From Notospermus geniculatus (Eukaryota; Nemertea; Pilidiophora; Heteronemertea; Lineidae): DNA of 64,000 nt. The stretch is from assembly GCA_002633025.1 (NCBI GenBank), contig NMRB01000257.1, positions 13,129-77,128 on the forward strand. Direction: 5' to 3'. Position 1 is the stretch's first letter, and each line of letters opens with the position of its first letter. The notes under the pieces are model-generated. The model was given only the letters and a program-made list of their open reading frames with translations. It had not been told where the DNA came from and did not search any database. Positions 34,881-45,129 of this stretch are shown piece by piece. The position numbers and the translations under genes are program-made.

Positions 34881-35079
34881 CAGTGGCGGATCCAAGGGGG
34901 GGCGTACCCGGCGCACGCCCCCCCCCCCCCTTCAGCCACCGAGCAGCAAAAATTTTGGAAGGCNGTTTCCGGCACTTTTACCCAAAATATTTCGGCGCTT
35001 CGCGCCTTTGGGGCTCAGGGAATGGGGGTTGCCCATTCCACGCCCCCCCCCCGTTCGGCAACTCCTGGATCCGCCACTG
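34881..35079. mobile_element. MITE, cagtggcggatcca ends
   Basis: Ends cagtggcggatcca and tggatccgccactg, with poly-G/C tracts next to them and an N at 34964 in the middle. The terminus is of a type seen in hAT-like elements of many animals, by recollection. Confidence 0.65.
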
Positions 35080-35251
35080 GGAAGCCCAGTGTGGAAGAAG
35101 AAGATAGATGCCGTTGTAACATATGCTAGTATTTCCCTGTGCCAGTGTTTCTCTTATTGTTTTATGCTTGGTAAACGGTGGATCGGTGATCGAACAATGC
35201 CTGATACCGTACTGTGTATGACCAGTCCGATTGTCAAGTCGCAGCGCACAT

Positions 35252-35400
35252 AAAGCTAGGCGCACATGTGCGGCAAATCTCGGTGCAGTAGGGGTGTTTG
35301 ACTGACCCGGCTAAATGACGAGTCGACAGTGTTGGGTCAGTCTACTTTAAAAACACCCCTACCGCATTGAGTTTTGCCGCAAATGTGCGCCTATAGCTTT
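35252..35400. mobile_element. 149-bp MITE, aaagctaggcgcacatg ends
   Basis: The left end aaagctaggcgcacatgtgc pairs with the right end gcaaatgtgcgcctatagcttt. The inner arms caguagggg-type (agtaggggtgttt / aaacacccctacc) continue the hairpin. Non-coding. Confidence 0.65.
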
Positions 35401-36635
35401 ATTCCGTCAAGCGGGGTTCGTTGGCGCACGGATCCGGTCCGTTTTCACTCCGTATGGCCCTAGTTTGCCGGATACGACAATGCAAAGGTCCATTTGGTCT
35501 ATTTTTACAGACCTGAGTCGGACAAAGTCCCTGTGCCTATGAACCTCCCTTCAGCCACATAGAATGGGGAATTTAAAAAAAAATATGTTGGCCTAGTCCC
35601 GAGCTGTCTGGTGGCATGGGCGCAGGCCCTTCCGTTACTATTACGTGAAGAAACATGGCAGATGGGAAAACTACAAATGTTACACCAGCGCTAAAGTGCA
35701 TTTAGTTCCTTTTAGGGCGTCCGGTCTGTACATCACTGCATGAGGTACATAATATGACGCCTCACTATGCTGGACATGAAAAATTTTCGAACAAAATTTG
35801 TGGAAATGTTCATACTAGAGCATAATAAAACCAACCTCTGCGCATGTCCAGCTTGACTGCGTCCGGTCGTCAACACTCCCTGCCTAAACCGGTGGCAAAA
35901 ACTTGTAACGCGAATATTCAGTTAAAAATATACAGTTTATTCTTCTACAATAAATAATTTATACATGTATTTACAAAATGATACAATAGACTATGTACAT
36001 ATTAAAAAATAGTAATTTATCAATTGACTAAACAAGCGATTAAGTTCACAAAGCCTGTAACATTTGACATTACTTTCAAGCGTTTAACCACAAAGCGTTT
36101 GATACTTATGCAAAAGACGCTCAATGTGTTTTTGAAGAATACATGTACACGTAAAAGTGATTTTTTGCTGTGAAAAAAAAATGTTTTATTTCAAAACGCC
36201 CAGATTTACAATTACCAATGTTGGTTCATCAATTAAACCAGTTGTGTATTTTTAGCAACAATTTGCACACTTTTCATTTCATAGCCGTGTATGATATACA
36301 GCAGGGCACGTCCTTTATAGCACATTCACAATTACATGTAATTACATCTAATTTCTGTTCATAAAACAAGACGACGAGAAAGGCGCCTCTTCGACTTCTT
36401 CCTGTCACTCAACTTGGACTTTGAACGGTAAAATTTCAGGTCCTTTGAATGGTCAGATATTTTTGCAGCCATTTTACATATTAAGTACAGCGTTTTCCAC
36501 CACAAGATTTTTTCTTGATTCATTGTAAGCAAAGCTGAGATTTGATTTCTTTATCAATTTGTCTCTATAAACCTGTGATTCATCCATATCATCTGTCTTA
36601 CAGAGAGCACAAAATATGACGTAAAATGATAATAT

Positions 36636-36716
36636 AAGCTGTACTTCCACCTATTATAAAACCCGTGTTTTTTTCGAGAAAAAACACGGGGATTTTGATA
36701 GGTGGAAGTACAGCTT
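36636..36716. repeat. 81-bp hairpin
   Basis: Arms aagctgtacttccacctat and ataggtggaagtacagctt, continuing with acccgtgtttttt / aaaaaacacgggg. It is a small MITE or stable foldback. Confidence 0.65.
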
Positions 36717-38122
36717 TAGGTAAAGTCAACTCCAAATTTTGCAAAGTTCCGACCCGTGGTTGGAGTAAATTTGGAGATGTCTTTTCCTTCATTATCATGT
36801 CATCGGTCTCATATTATTTGCAATTGCTAGTGCCAATTGGGATATGTTACAACTTCTAGTTGTTTGTCATTTCAACATTTTGTGATACTCAGGGCTGAAT
36901 TCTGTCGTTCGTGTTCATTCTGAAAATGACTCCAGGGTCAAGTATTTTTGTAGTCAGTGTACATAAGTGCAGTATTGTCCATCACAAGACTTTTTCTTGG
37001 TTGGTTTTAAGCTGAGATTTGATACCTGTATCAGTTTCTGTCTTTGTGAAAACAAATTTCTCACCTAGTCATTTGAAGTAGAATGAAAGGTACATCTTGC
37101 AAACTGTTGCCAGGCAACACATTTTGCAAATATCAAATTATTATGTAATAAGTGGTAATAAATGGCTCTGTAATTGCTAAAATCATCAGAAGGACATGGA
37201 ATTGTATCTTAGTGGTGAGTAAAGGAATTTGAAAGCAATCCTTATCTGTTTTTCAGTTTTTTTTCCAAACTGGATGTTCCGATCGATTTTCCAGGAATTT
37301 GACAAAGTGCAATTTTCATGTAAAAATCTCAAAATTTGGGGGATGCAACATGAAATTTTCATCACTGGAATACTCTATACATCCCCTGACAACATTTTCC
37401 AGTGATTTTGGCCAGCCAAGCACATCCATTTTTACTACAAATGTGAATACTTCATAAATCGCAAGGTGTACCCAAACTTTCAGCTGGCACTGTATACTAT
37501 AATGGACGGTAGCCATGTTGGATTTTGTTATCAACCTGAGTTGACCTGAATATCTGCTATACCTGCTATGTAATGACTGTACACAGTTACGGTGGACCGG
37601 ACTCTCTGCCTTATCTCATCCTTAGTTGGGCTTGAAGCCTACGAAGAGCGGCCTATGTGTAAAGTACAACTGGATGAACGAGTTTTCGTTACGGAATTTT
37701 TGTTTTAAAAGGAGTGGTGATGGTGAATTAAGCCAAAATCGGCAGTGTCGTAACCCGTGCTGCCATCTACAACATTTGTTCACTGCAAAAGCTATTTCAT
37801 TATTCCAACGTGATTTTCGATTATGACGTCATCAGGAACCAAAACGCAGGTTTGTTATTAGTTTCGTCGATTTTCGCTATTTCCTCTGAATATTCAGAAA
37901 TGATAATTCATTCGTCATCACATGAGTTCAATAAACTGCTGGAGTTCAAAAAACGAACCTGATTTTCATGATTTTTGGCCGTTCTCATGGCCACTGACGT
38001 CATCATCACAACCCACGAGCAGGCCTGCAGCTACGATTTGTAAGATTTGCCAAAAGGCATTAACGAAACGTGTGCGACGTCAGTCAGTGGAGCCGGAGTT
38101 CATTTTAGGCCACTTTATTATC

Positions 38123-38563
38123 GAATATTTCCTGTTCCTTGGTAAGAATGATTCAAATGCATAAGTAAATTATTCCTCGCCGTGGTATTATTTCCATGGG
38201 TGTGTTGACCGGTAATTTACGGTACAGTCCTATGATGATGCGTTGGACAGAAATTTTGTCCGAAAATAGGTCCTTCTAACAATGAAACATGTCATCCGAC
38301 AATCGATCGCGACCATGTGCGTTTGCATCGCCACTTCGGTGTTTTATTATTTCCTGTTCCTTGGTAAGAATTATTCAAATGCATAAGAAAATTATTCCTG
38401 GCCGTGGTAGTGGTTTTCATGTATACGGTCGTCCTCTATATTAGGGCCTGTACTGTATAGTGTAGTGTAGGTTGGATGGACACAAACTTTGTCCGAGAAT
38501 AGGTTCTTCGAACAAAGAATCAGCATGTTATCCGACAATTGATCGTGACCATGTGCATCGCCA
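38123..38563. repeat. Tandem duplication of about 220 bp
   Basis: 38123-38333 and 38345-38563 share atttcctgttccttggtaag, ttgtccgaaaatagg and cgcgaccatgtgcg-type words. Each copy repeats the donor-like cttg|gtaagaa. It is located upstream of the Helitron genes. Confidence 0.6.
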
Positions 38564-39323
38564 TGTTGATGTTAACATGTGTGCATAGGCCTACAGTGTA
38601 ATATTGTTAGCCTACTGCACATTTATGATCACGACTTGCACATCACTTTATGCTGTGTCCAAGCTAAGTTTTTCCTTTCTTATTTTTCAGTATTCCTATT
38701 ATCCTTTCCCTTACTACCGGACAACGAACCTATTTACATGTATTTGTCGTCATAGCTTCAATTTGTCTTCCCACAAGAGTAGCCTACTACATACATTTCC
38801 ATTTCTCTGAAGGTAATACTTCTCATTTTATTTTATTAAATGCTTCAAAGTTTTAAAGTCGCGCAGTATCCACCGCTGCTCACTCCCAGTTTGGCCGAAA
38901 TCATAGTGCAACTTCATCTACAGGCGTGCATAATGCATAATTTATAGCATTCTCCTGCATCGAGGTTGGGGGAATTCCCAATACTCCCGCGCAGCCAGCC
39001 GTTATGTTATACAGTCATAATTGCATTTTTAGCATCAAGAACCCAAATTTTATAACTATTTCTATTCATTTTTTTTCAGGACTGGCGTGACTGATGCTCC
39101 CTTCGTTGCCTATTCACTGCACTGCAATTGAAACTTCAGCTAAGGTATGTTGATGCACCATTCTTTTTACCGTCCATTATAGTATAGATAACACTGCAGC
39201 TTAAACCACAGTTTATGATTGAAAATATCAAAAGTTCCAACATGATTTTCCAACACTTCATGCTTCCAAGCAATCTGTAAGTACGTTCGACTTATATTTT
39301 TCCCACTCTTTTCAGATTCCATC

Positions 39324-40166
39324 ATGGCTTTCACGATGCCTCCACATAATGTCGTCATGTCTGTCATTTCGTCACTGTCAAATATGATGAATCACCTGCC
39401 AAGAGAACTGGCCTATCTGCAGGTAACTATTTCAGAAGAACAAGAAAGACATCGCATCAATGCTACTTTCCGTGATGTGCGACATAATGTCGAAAGGAAT
39501 CTTCAGGTTCTTGAAGAAAAAGTGCAAAAGTTGCTCACTCATGCGGGGAACTTCAGTAAGGATCCAATTACTTCTGCACTTTCTGCACTTCAAGAATTGA
39601 AGGACTATGTGACGAAAGAACTCTCCCTGGCGCAGGTTTACCTTCAAGAAGGAAACACCCATAGCTCAATGAACCTTTTAGTCATGCTCCGCCATAACAT
39701 ACACGGGCGGATTACACGGCTCCTTTCAACTCTACAAACTGTTAAGAAGACCCTCAGCCATTGGCACAGAGAAAACAAAACTGGCAAAAGACACAACAAC
39801 ATCTCACTTAACACCACAAGGCCACTTGCGACTTCCACACAGCCCATGCCATCGACATCTTTTGCTACGTCCACCCCAGAAGAACCAAAACCATCCACAT
39901 CACGACAGATCTTCTTTGATGATGACGACGACTTGCCGGATTCCACCCTATCGGATATAAGTTTTGTAAACTACAGCCAGCAGGAGCCTGTAGAACCGTG
40001 CAACTCACCAGCAGCAAATCGCGACAATGGACAAGATACAACACAGCAGTCCTCGCCTCAAGACAAACCTGTTGATGGCAACAACAACGAAGACAAAGTT
40101 GTAACGGAGGAGGAGGCCCTGCATCTACTCGAAAATGATGATGCACAAAATACACCTTCTCAATGA
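39324..40166 (+). CDS. Helitron-upstream coiled-coil protein, unknown
   Basis: A 280-residue frame opened by an ATG that follows a consensus acceptor (ctcttttcag at 39305-39314). I recognise no domain. Residues 1-160 are helical and heptad-like (ERNLQVLEEKVQKLL, LVMLRHNIHGRITRLLSTLQ). Residues 165-280 are Ser/Thr/Pro-rich then acidic (FFDDDDDLPDSTLSD, VTEEEALHLLENDD). Codon use and A-rich coding strand match the Rep frame that begins 500 bp downstream on the same strand. I infer a second protein of the Helitron, perhaps a structural or DNA-binding cofactor. It could instead be a captured host exon. Confidence 0.6.
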   Translation: MAFTMPPHNVVMSVISSLSNMMNHLPRELAYLQVTISEEQERHRINATFRDVRHNVERNLQVLEEKVQKLLTHAGNFSKDPITSALSALQELKDYVTKELSLAQVYLQEGNTHSSMNLLVMLRHNIHGRITRLLSTLQTVKKTLSHWHRENKTGKRHNNISLNTTRPLATSTQPMPSTSFATSTPEEPKPSTSRQIFFDDDDDLPDSTLSDISFVNYSQQEPVEPCNSPAANRDNGQDTTQQSSPQDKPVDGNNNEDKVVTEEEALHLLENDDAQNTPSQ

Positions 40167-40668
40167 ATTGAATGTGAACCCACGGGCTGTGTGCATCAAA
40201 CATTTTAAAGGTCAAATGCCCCTTAACTACCCCACAACTATTTGTCCACATCCATATTACATGTACATCATGTTTACTCCTTTCAGACCACTTTTGCAGG
40301 CCATATTCGTTGCATTTTCTGAGGTTATGACCAAATAACTCCTTGCAATGATTGTATTCCTATTTTCTCAGACCCCACTGACTACCAGCAACTTTGATGA
40401 CATCACAAACATTGGTCGACTTCCCACGTCCTTACGCTCCTTCTACAGACCAATAACTATTCTCAAATGCACCGCTCTCCTACTTACTCTATTGACCTGA
40501 CTTGCAACAGATATTCACTTTTTAAACTTCCTCTTTCCTTCTTTCAGTGATGCAACATACCAGTTTGACCAATTCTAGCAACCAAAACGATAACTCATCA
40601 AATTCCATATCATGTATCATGATAGGAAGGTGCGTTTATGAAGATTTTGCGCACAGAGCAGCAGCAAC

Positions 40669-43323
40669 ATGCCGAAACGTCGTAGATCGCAATCCTTATC
40701 ACGTGACACTCCCAGAGCAAAGCGCCATCGGGATCGGAAAGTTCAGGCACAACAGCAGCAACAAACCGTGCAATTGAATGACAACAGCAACATACCACTT
40801 CCAACAACAAGTGATAACAACTTGCCTACCACACAGCAGTCAACGCCCCAACCTCCACTGCACTGCCAACAGGATCCCCTTCAGGACAACCACAACCTAG
40901 GTAACCTGTGTGATAACCAATCACAACAACCACAGAGACAAGGTAACCAAAGACTGACATTTAAAGCAGCAGCAGCTGTTGATACCACAACATTTGATGA
41001 GAAGGAAATGCCACATGCACTGTTGCCACACAGCTGTGGGTCATTTTTTAATAACCCTTGCCCATTCTGTAATGCCTATCTGTGGCCTCACGAACGCAGG
41101 TCACTCTGTTGTCAACATGGTAAAATTCAAATGGAGTGTGCGCCACCACCACCTGACCAAATCCAACACTATTACCTTCACTCTGAACCTTTCTTAACAA
41201 ACATCAGAGCGTACAACAATGCACTTAGCCTAGCATCAGTAGGTTGCAATGAAATCAGACCCCCAGGCTTTAATCCCACCATCAAAATCCAAGGGAAGAT
41301 GTACCACAGAATAGGTTCCTTATTACCAACTCAGTCTCATCCTCCAAAATATGCTCAATTATATTTCTACGACACAGACAATGAAGTGAACAATCGTTTA
41401 CAATATGTTCAAAATTTAGATGCAGGTATAGTCAGGACACTCCAGTCAGCTCTTCATCAAGTTAATTCCTACATCCAATCTTTCAAGGCAGCTATCGAAA
41501 TTACGACTACAGATTCAGACATTCAAATTGTTCTTCATGCAGACAGAAAACACAAACCACCTGCAGAACACAACCGTCGATACAACTTGCCAACCCACTC
41601 TGAAGTTGCAGCCCTAATTCCAGGCGACACAAGCAGGAATCTAGACATCATCATTCACACTAGAAGTGGTGCTCTGCAGCGTATCAATGGTGTTCACAGA
41701 TCATATGATCCACTACACTATGTGCTTCTCTTTCCATATGGCACTGATGGATGGCAGCTTAATATCAAGAAACAAGATGGTAAGACCTTAACTGCCCTAG
41801 ATTACTACGGCTATCAACTCCAGGTGCGAAAGGAAAATTTCAACATCATAACACGAGGACGTCGCCTAATGCAACAGTATGCTGTAGACCAGTGGGCCAA
41901 AATTGAACAGTCCAGACTGCAGTGGGTCACCAACAACCAAAGGTCGATACGCGCAGAGAAGTATCAAGGTTTGTATGATGCTCTCAATCAAGGAGACACT
42001 GTCAACCCTGGTAGGAAAGTTATCTTACCACCCACTATATATGGAACACCCCGCTTCTATTCAGAGGCATTCCAAAATGCCATGGCCATCGTCAGAATAC
42101 TTGGAAAACCAGATTACTTTATAACATTTACAACCAATCCAAAGTGGCCAGAAATACAAGAGGCGCTGCACCCAGGGGAAAAAGCACAGGACAGGCCAGA
42201 TCTCACAGCAAGGATCTTCAAATTGAAGTTTGATTCTCTGATGGACGACATTGTCAAGAAACAGATTTTTGGCAAAACCATCGCACACACCGCAACAATA
42301 GAGTGGCAAAAGAGGGGACTAACTCATGCTCACATTCTCCTCATCATGGCTGCAGATGCTAAACCGAGAACCCCTGAGATAATCAACACTGTTGTCTCGG
42401 CTGAATTGCCTGACAAGACCAAAAACCCACACCTGTACAAAGTCATAACCTCCAACAACATTCATGGCCCGTGTGGACCCGTCAACCCAAATAGCCCTTG
42501 CATGGATGGTACTGGTGCAAACAAGAAGTGTACCAAGAACTTTCCCAAGCAATTTACAGCAACAACAGTTGTCACGGAAGACAACTATCCAGTATATAGA
42601 CGACGTTCCCCGCAACAAGGAGGCAGCACCCACAACATGGCCGTGCGAGGCAATGACTTCCAAGTAGATAACACCTGGATTGTACCTTACAATCCACTGT
42701 TATCAACCCGCTACTCTGCACACATTAATGTTGAGGTAGTGCACTCTGTTCAAGCTGTGAAATATTTATACAAATACATAACCAAAGGTCAAGACAGAAT
42801 AATCTTTTCCCTTGCTGAAGACGGCACTCCCATAACCATATACGACGAAGTTGACAACTATATAAATGCACGCTATATCTCAGCCAGCGAAGCATTCTGG
42901 AGAATCTACAATTTCCCAATCCACCACAAGCATCCACCAGTTGAAAAACTGCCTTGCCATCTACCAAATGAACAGACAGTTATCTTTGAACCAGGAAATG
43001 CTGCTGCAGCTGTTGAAAATGGACCACCAGCAACAAAGCTAACAGCATTCTTTGAAACAAACACTCATGACACAGACGCACGTACAATACTTTACACAAA
43101 CTTTCCTCGCTACTTCACTTGGAATGCTTCTCAGAAGAAATGGCAGCGTCGTAAAAGAGGTTCCAGATTGTCCACTTCACATTATTTTGAAGCCGAGAAC
43201 CTTGCAAGGATACCAACAATCTCACTCAGCCCACACCAGTCAGAGTTGTATCACCTCCGCACCCTTCTCCATCATCAGCCTGGTGCTCGAAGCTATGAAG
43301 AACTGCGTACTGTTGAAGGGTAA
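40669..43323 (+). CDS. Helitron Rep (HUH Y2) protein part
   Basis: An 884-codon frame. It starts with a basic, Gln-rich leader (MPKRRRSQSLSRD), then a zinc-finger-like C-x2-C...E..SLCC segment near residues 130-160 typical of animal Helitrons. The Helitron_like_N region follows from about residue 380. Rep motifs: YFITFTTNPKWPEI near 484, the HUH motif THAHILLIM near 553 and the two catalytic tyrosines in VKYLYKYITKGQD near 700. This nicks and joins ssDNA at the element ends in rolling-circle transposition. The frame ends at a TAA (43321-43323) just after LRTVEG. The next codons, in the same frame, encode CPTFQEACLRLGLI and the helicase, so Rep and helicase were one protein of 1486 residues interrupted by one nonsense codon. 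Confidence 0.9.
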   Translation: MPKRRRSQSLSRDTPRAKRHRDRKVQAQQQQQTVQLNDNSNIPLPTTSDNNLPTTQQSTPQPPLHCQQDPLQDNHNLGNLCDNQSQQPQRQGNQRLTFKAAAAVDTTTFDEKEMPHALLPHSCGSFFNNPCPFCNAYLWPHERRSLCCQHGKIQMECAPPPPDQIQHYYLHSEPFLTNIRAYNNALSLASVGCNEIRPPGFNPTIKIQGKMYHRIGSLLPTQSHPPKYAQLYFYDTDNEVNNRLQYVQNLDAGIVRTLQSALHQVNSYIQSFKAAIEITTTDSDIQIVLHADRKHKPPAEHNRRYNLPTHSEVAALIPGDTSRNLDIIIHTRSGALQRINGVHRSYDPLHYVLLFPYGTDGWQLNIKKQDGKTLTALDYYGYQLQVRKENFNIITRGRRLMQQYAVDQWAKIEQSRLQWVTNNQRSIRAEKYQGLYDALNQGDTVNPGRKVILPPTIYGTPRFYSEAFQNAMAIVRILGKPDYFITFTTNPKWPEIQEALHPGEKAQDRPDLTARIFKLKFDSLMDDIVKKQIFGKTIAHTATIEWQKRGLTHAHILLIMAADAKPRTPEIINTVVSAELPDKTKNPHLYKVITSNNIHGPCGPVNPNSPCMDGTGANKKCTKNFPKQFTATTVVTEDNYPVYRRRSPQQGGSTHNMAVRGNDFQVDNTWIVPYNPLLSTRYSAHINVEVVHSVQAVKYLYKYITKGQDRIIFSLAEDGTPITIYDEVDNYINARYISASEAFWRIYNFPIHHKHPPVEKLPCHLPNEQTVIFEPGNAAAAVENGPPATKLTAFFETNTHDTDARTILYTNFPRYFTWNASQKKWQRRKRGSRLSTSHYFEAENLARIPTISLSPHQSELYHLRTLLHHQPGARSYEELRTVEG

Positions 43324-45129
43324 CTTTGCCCAACTTTTCAGGAAGCCTGCCTACGCTTAGGATTGATCACCGATGACAAAGAAATCACTCGCGCAATGGA
43401 GGAAGCCAGCTCCATACGTTTCAGCAATCAATTGCGTGATTTTTTCACAACACTCTTGATATACTGTCGACCAAGCGATCCCTTGCAGTTCTGGGACACA
43501 TGGAAGCTGGAACTGTGCCGAGATCACATTCATCGTGACAAAGTTTCCACAGCAACTGAGCAGCATGAAAATGAAGTCCTCCTGTACATACAAAACATCC
43601 TGCAGCGAGAAAACCTTGACGTAACTAAGGACTTCAACCTCCCTGAACCACACCCTGAAGTTCTTAACACACCCTCAACAAGAAGACTCATAGCAGAAGA
43701 AACCAATTTCAATACTGCATCCTTACAAGACATATTACCAGAGAAAGTGGCAACCTTGAACCAACAACAGAAACATGTCTTCGACACCATCATGACATCC
43801 CTCAACGATGACAAAGGCACATTATTCTGTCTCAATGCAAGCGGAGGCACAGGGAAAACCTATGTTATCAACGTCATCCTAACAGCAGTCCGTGCCAGAA
43901 ATGAAATAGCTCTTGCAACTGCCTTATCTGGAATAGCTGCCACTCTCCTTGATAATGGCCGTACCTTGCATTCACGATGCAAAATACCTATCAATATAAA
44001 CGAAACGTCAACATGCAACATATCCAGTAAAGATGCCACTGCAGACCTCCTTCGCCTCGCCAAAATTCTTATCATAGATGAGGTGTCAATGGCTCACAAA
44101 CACATCCTAGAATGTCTGGACAGATCACTGCAAGATATTCGGAACAATCAACACCTTTTTGGCGGCTTAACCATACTCTTTGCTGGAGACTGGAGACAAA
44201 TACTACCAGTCGTTCGCCATGGCAGCAGGCCCCAAATAATTGAGGCCACCTTGAAGAGGTCATATCTCTGGGACTATGTGCACACACTAAACCTGACAGA
44301 AAACATGCGAACACGCTCAGCAGAAACAACAGTGTTCTCCACATACATCATGAAAATTGGTAATGGCACAGAAACAACTTACCCTGCATATGGACCACAG
44401 AAAATAAAACTGCCAGATGAATACACAGCTGATGTTCCGAATTTGACCGCCCTCTGCAATTTCGTCTTCAATGACCTGCATGACAACTACACCGAACCAC
44501 ATTGGCTGTCCTCTAGAGCAATCATTGCCCCAACTAACAGAGCAGTTGAAGACATCAACAACCTGATGATAGATACATTTCCAGGAACTGCCAAGGAATA
44601 TCGAAGCTGTGACACTGTCCTTGATAATGAACATCAATACCCTCTAGAATTCATCAATCGCCTAAACCCCGCTGGGCTTCCACCACACAAACTAACACTG
44701 AAACTCCACGCATCCATAATGCTGTTGCGCAACTTTGACTCTATCAATGGCCACTGCAACGGCACACGCTACACAATCACAGGCCTCCACAGCCATATCA
44801 TTGAAGCTGTCATAGCAAGTGGACCACATGCCAACAAACGACTCTTCATTCCAAGGATACCAATGGCACCAAGTGAACATCTGTATCCCTTCCAAATGCA
44901 AAGGCGACAATTTCCAATTCGCTTAGCTTTTGCTATAACAGCAAATAAATCGCAAGGACAAACACTGCAACGCGTTGGCATCTATTTGCCACAAGACATG
45001 TTCACTCACGGTCAGCTCTATGTTGCCCTTAGTCGAGTTCAATCTGGTCATAACCTCAGAATTTTAGCAACAAACAACAACAACTTGCAAATGTATACAA
45101 ACAATGTCGTGTACAAAGAAATACTATAG
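43324..45129 (+). CDS. Helitron PIF1-like helicase part
   Basis: Continues the Rep frame after TAA 43321-43323; the first Met is at 43363 and gives 588 residues. It has Walker A ASGGTGKTYVI near residue 161, Walker B ILIIDEVSMAH near 239, FAGDWRQILPV, and the C-terminal FAITANKSQGQTLQRVG and LYVALSRVQSG. It ends NNVVYKEIL, a usual Helitron helicase end. Superfamily 1B 5'-3' unwinding of the element strand. No other stop or frameshift was seen, so the element was active recently or the stop is read through. Confidence 0.9.
   Translation, partial: LCPTFQEACLRLGLITDDKEITRAMEEASSIRFSNQLRDFFTTLLIYCRPSDPLQFWDTWKLELCRDHIHRDKVSTATEQHENEVLLYIQNILQRENLDVTKDFNLPEPHPEVLNTPSTRRLIAEETNFNTASLQDILPEKVATLNQQQKHVFDTIMTSLNDDKGTLFCLNASGGTGKTYVINVILTAVRARNEIALATALSGIAATLLDNGRTLHSRCKIPININETSTCNISSKDATADLLRLAKILIIDEVSMAHKHILECLDRSLQDIRNNQHLFGGLTILFAGDWRQILPVVRHGSRPQIIEATLKRSYLWDYVHTLNLTENMRTRSAETTVFSTYIMKIGNGTETTYPAYGPQKIKLPDEYTADVPNLTALCNFVFNDLHDNYTEPHWLSSRAIIAPTNRAVEDINNLMIDTFPGTAKEYRSCDTVLDNEHQYPLEFINRLNPAGLPPHKLTLKLHASIMLLRNFDSINGHCNGTRYTITGLHSHIIEAVIASGPHANKRLFIPRIPMAPSEHLYPFQMQRRQFPIRLAFAITANKSQGQTLQRVGIYLPQDMFTHGQLYVALSRVQSGHNLRILATNNNNLQMYTNNVVYKEIL

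Larger units (their letters stand above)
35401..39320. other. Non-coding 5' flank of Helitron with repeats
   Basis: Holds a hairpin at 36636-36716 and a tandem duplication at 38123-38563. No supported gene. An open frame at 37922-38164 ends in ttccttg|gtaagaat, a plausible splice donor, and contains KICQKALTKRVRRQ. It could be an upstream exon of the 39324 ORF, but this is weak. Confidence 0.4.
39300..45129 (+). mobile_element. Canonical Helitron (termini not located)
   Basis: Contains an upstream ORF, Rep and helicase on the plus strand. I could not identify the 5' TC and 3' CTRR ends with confidence. 45640-47330 downstream is a degenerate tandem array that may belong to the element. Confidence 0.75.

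Noticed and set aside
43321-43344. A 22-nt GT-AG mini-intron (gtaactttgc...cttttcag) removing the stop codon
   Set aside because: Too short for a known spliceosomal intron, and it would delete the conserved PTFQ residues.
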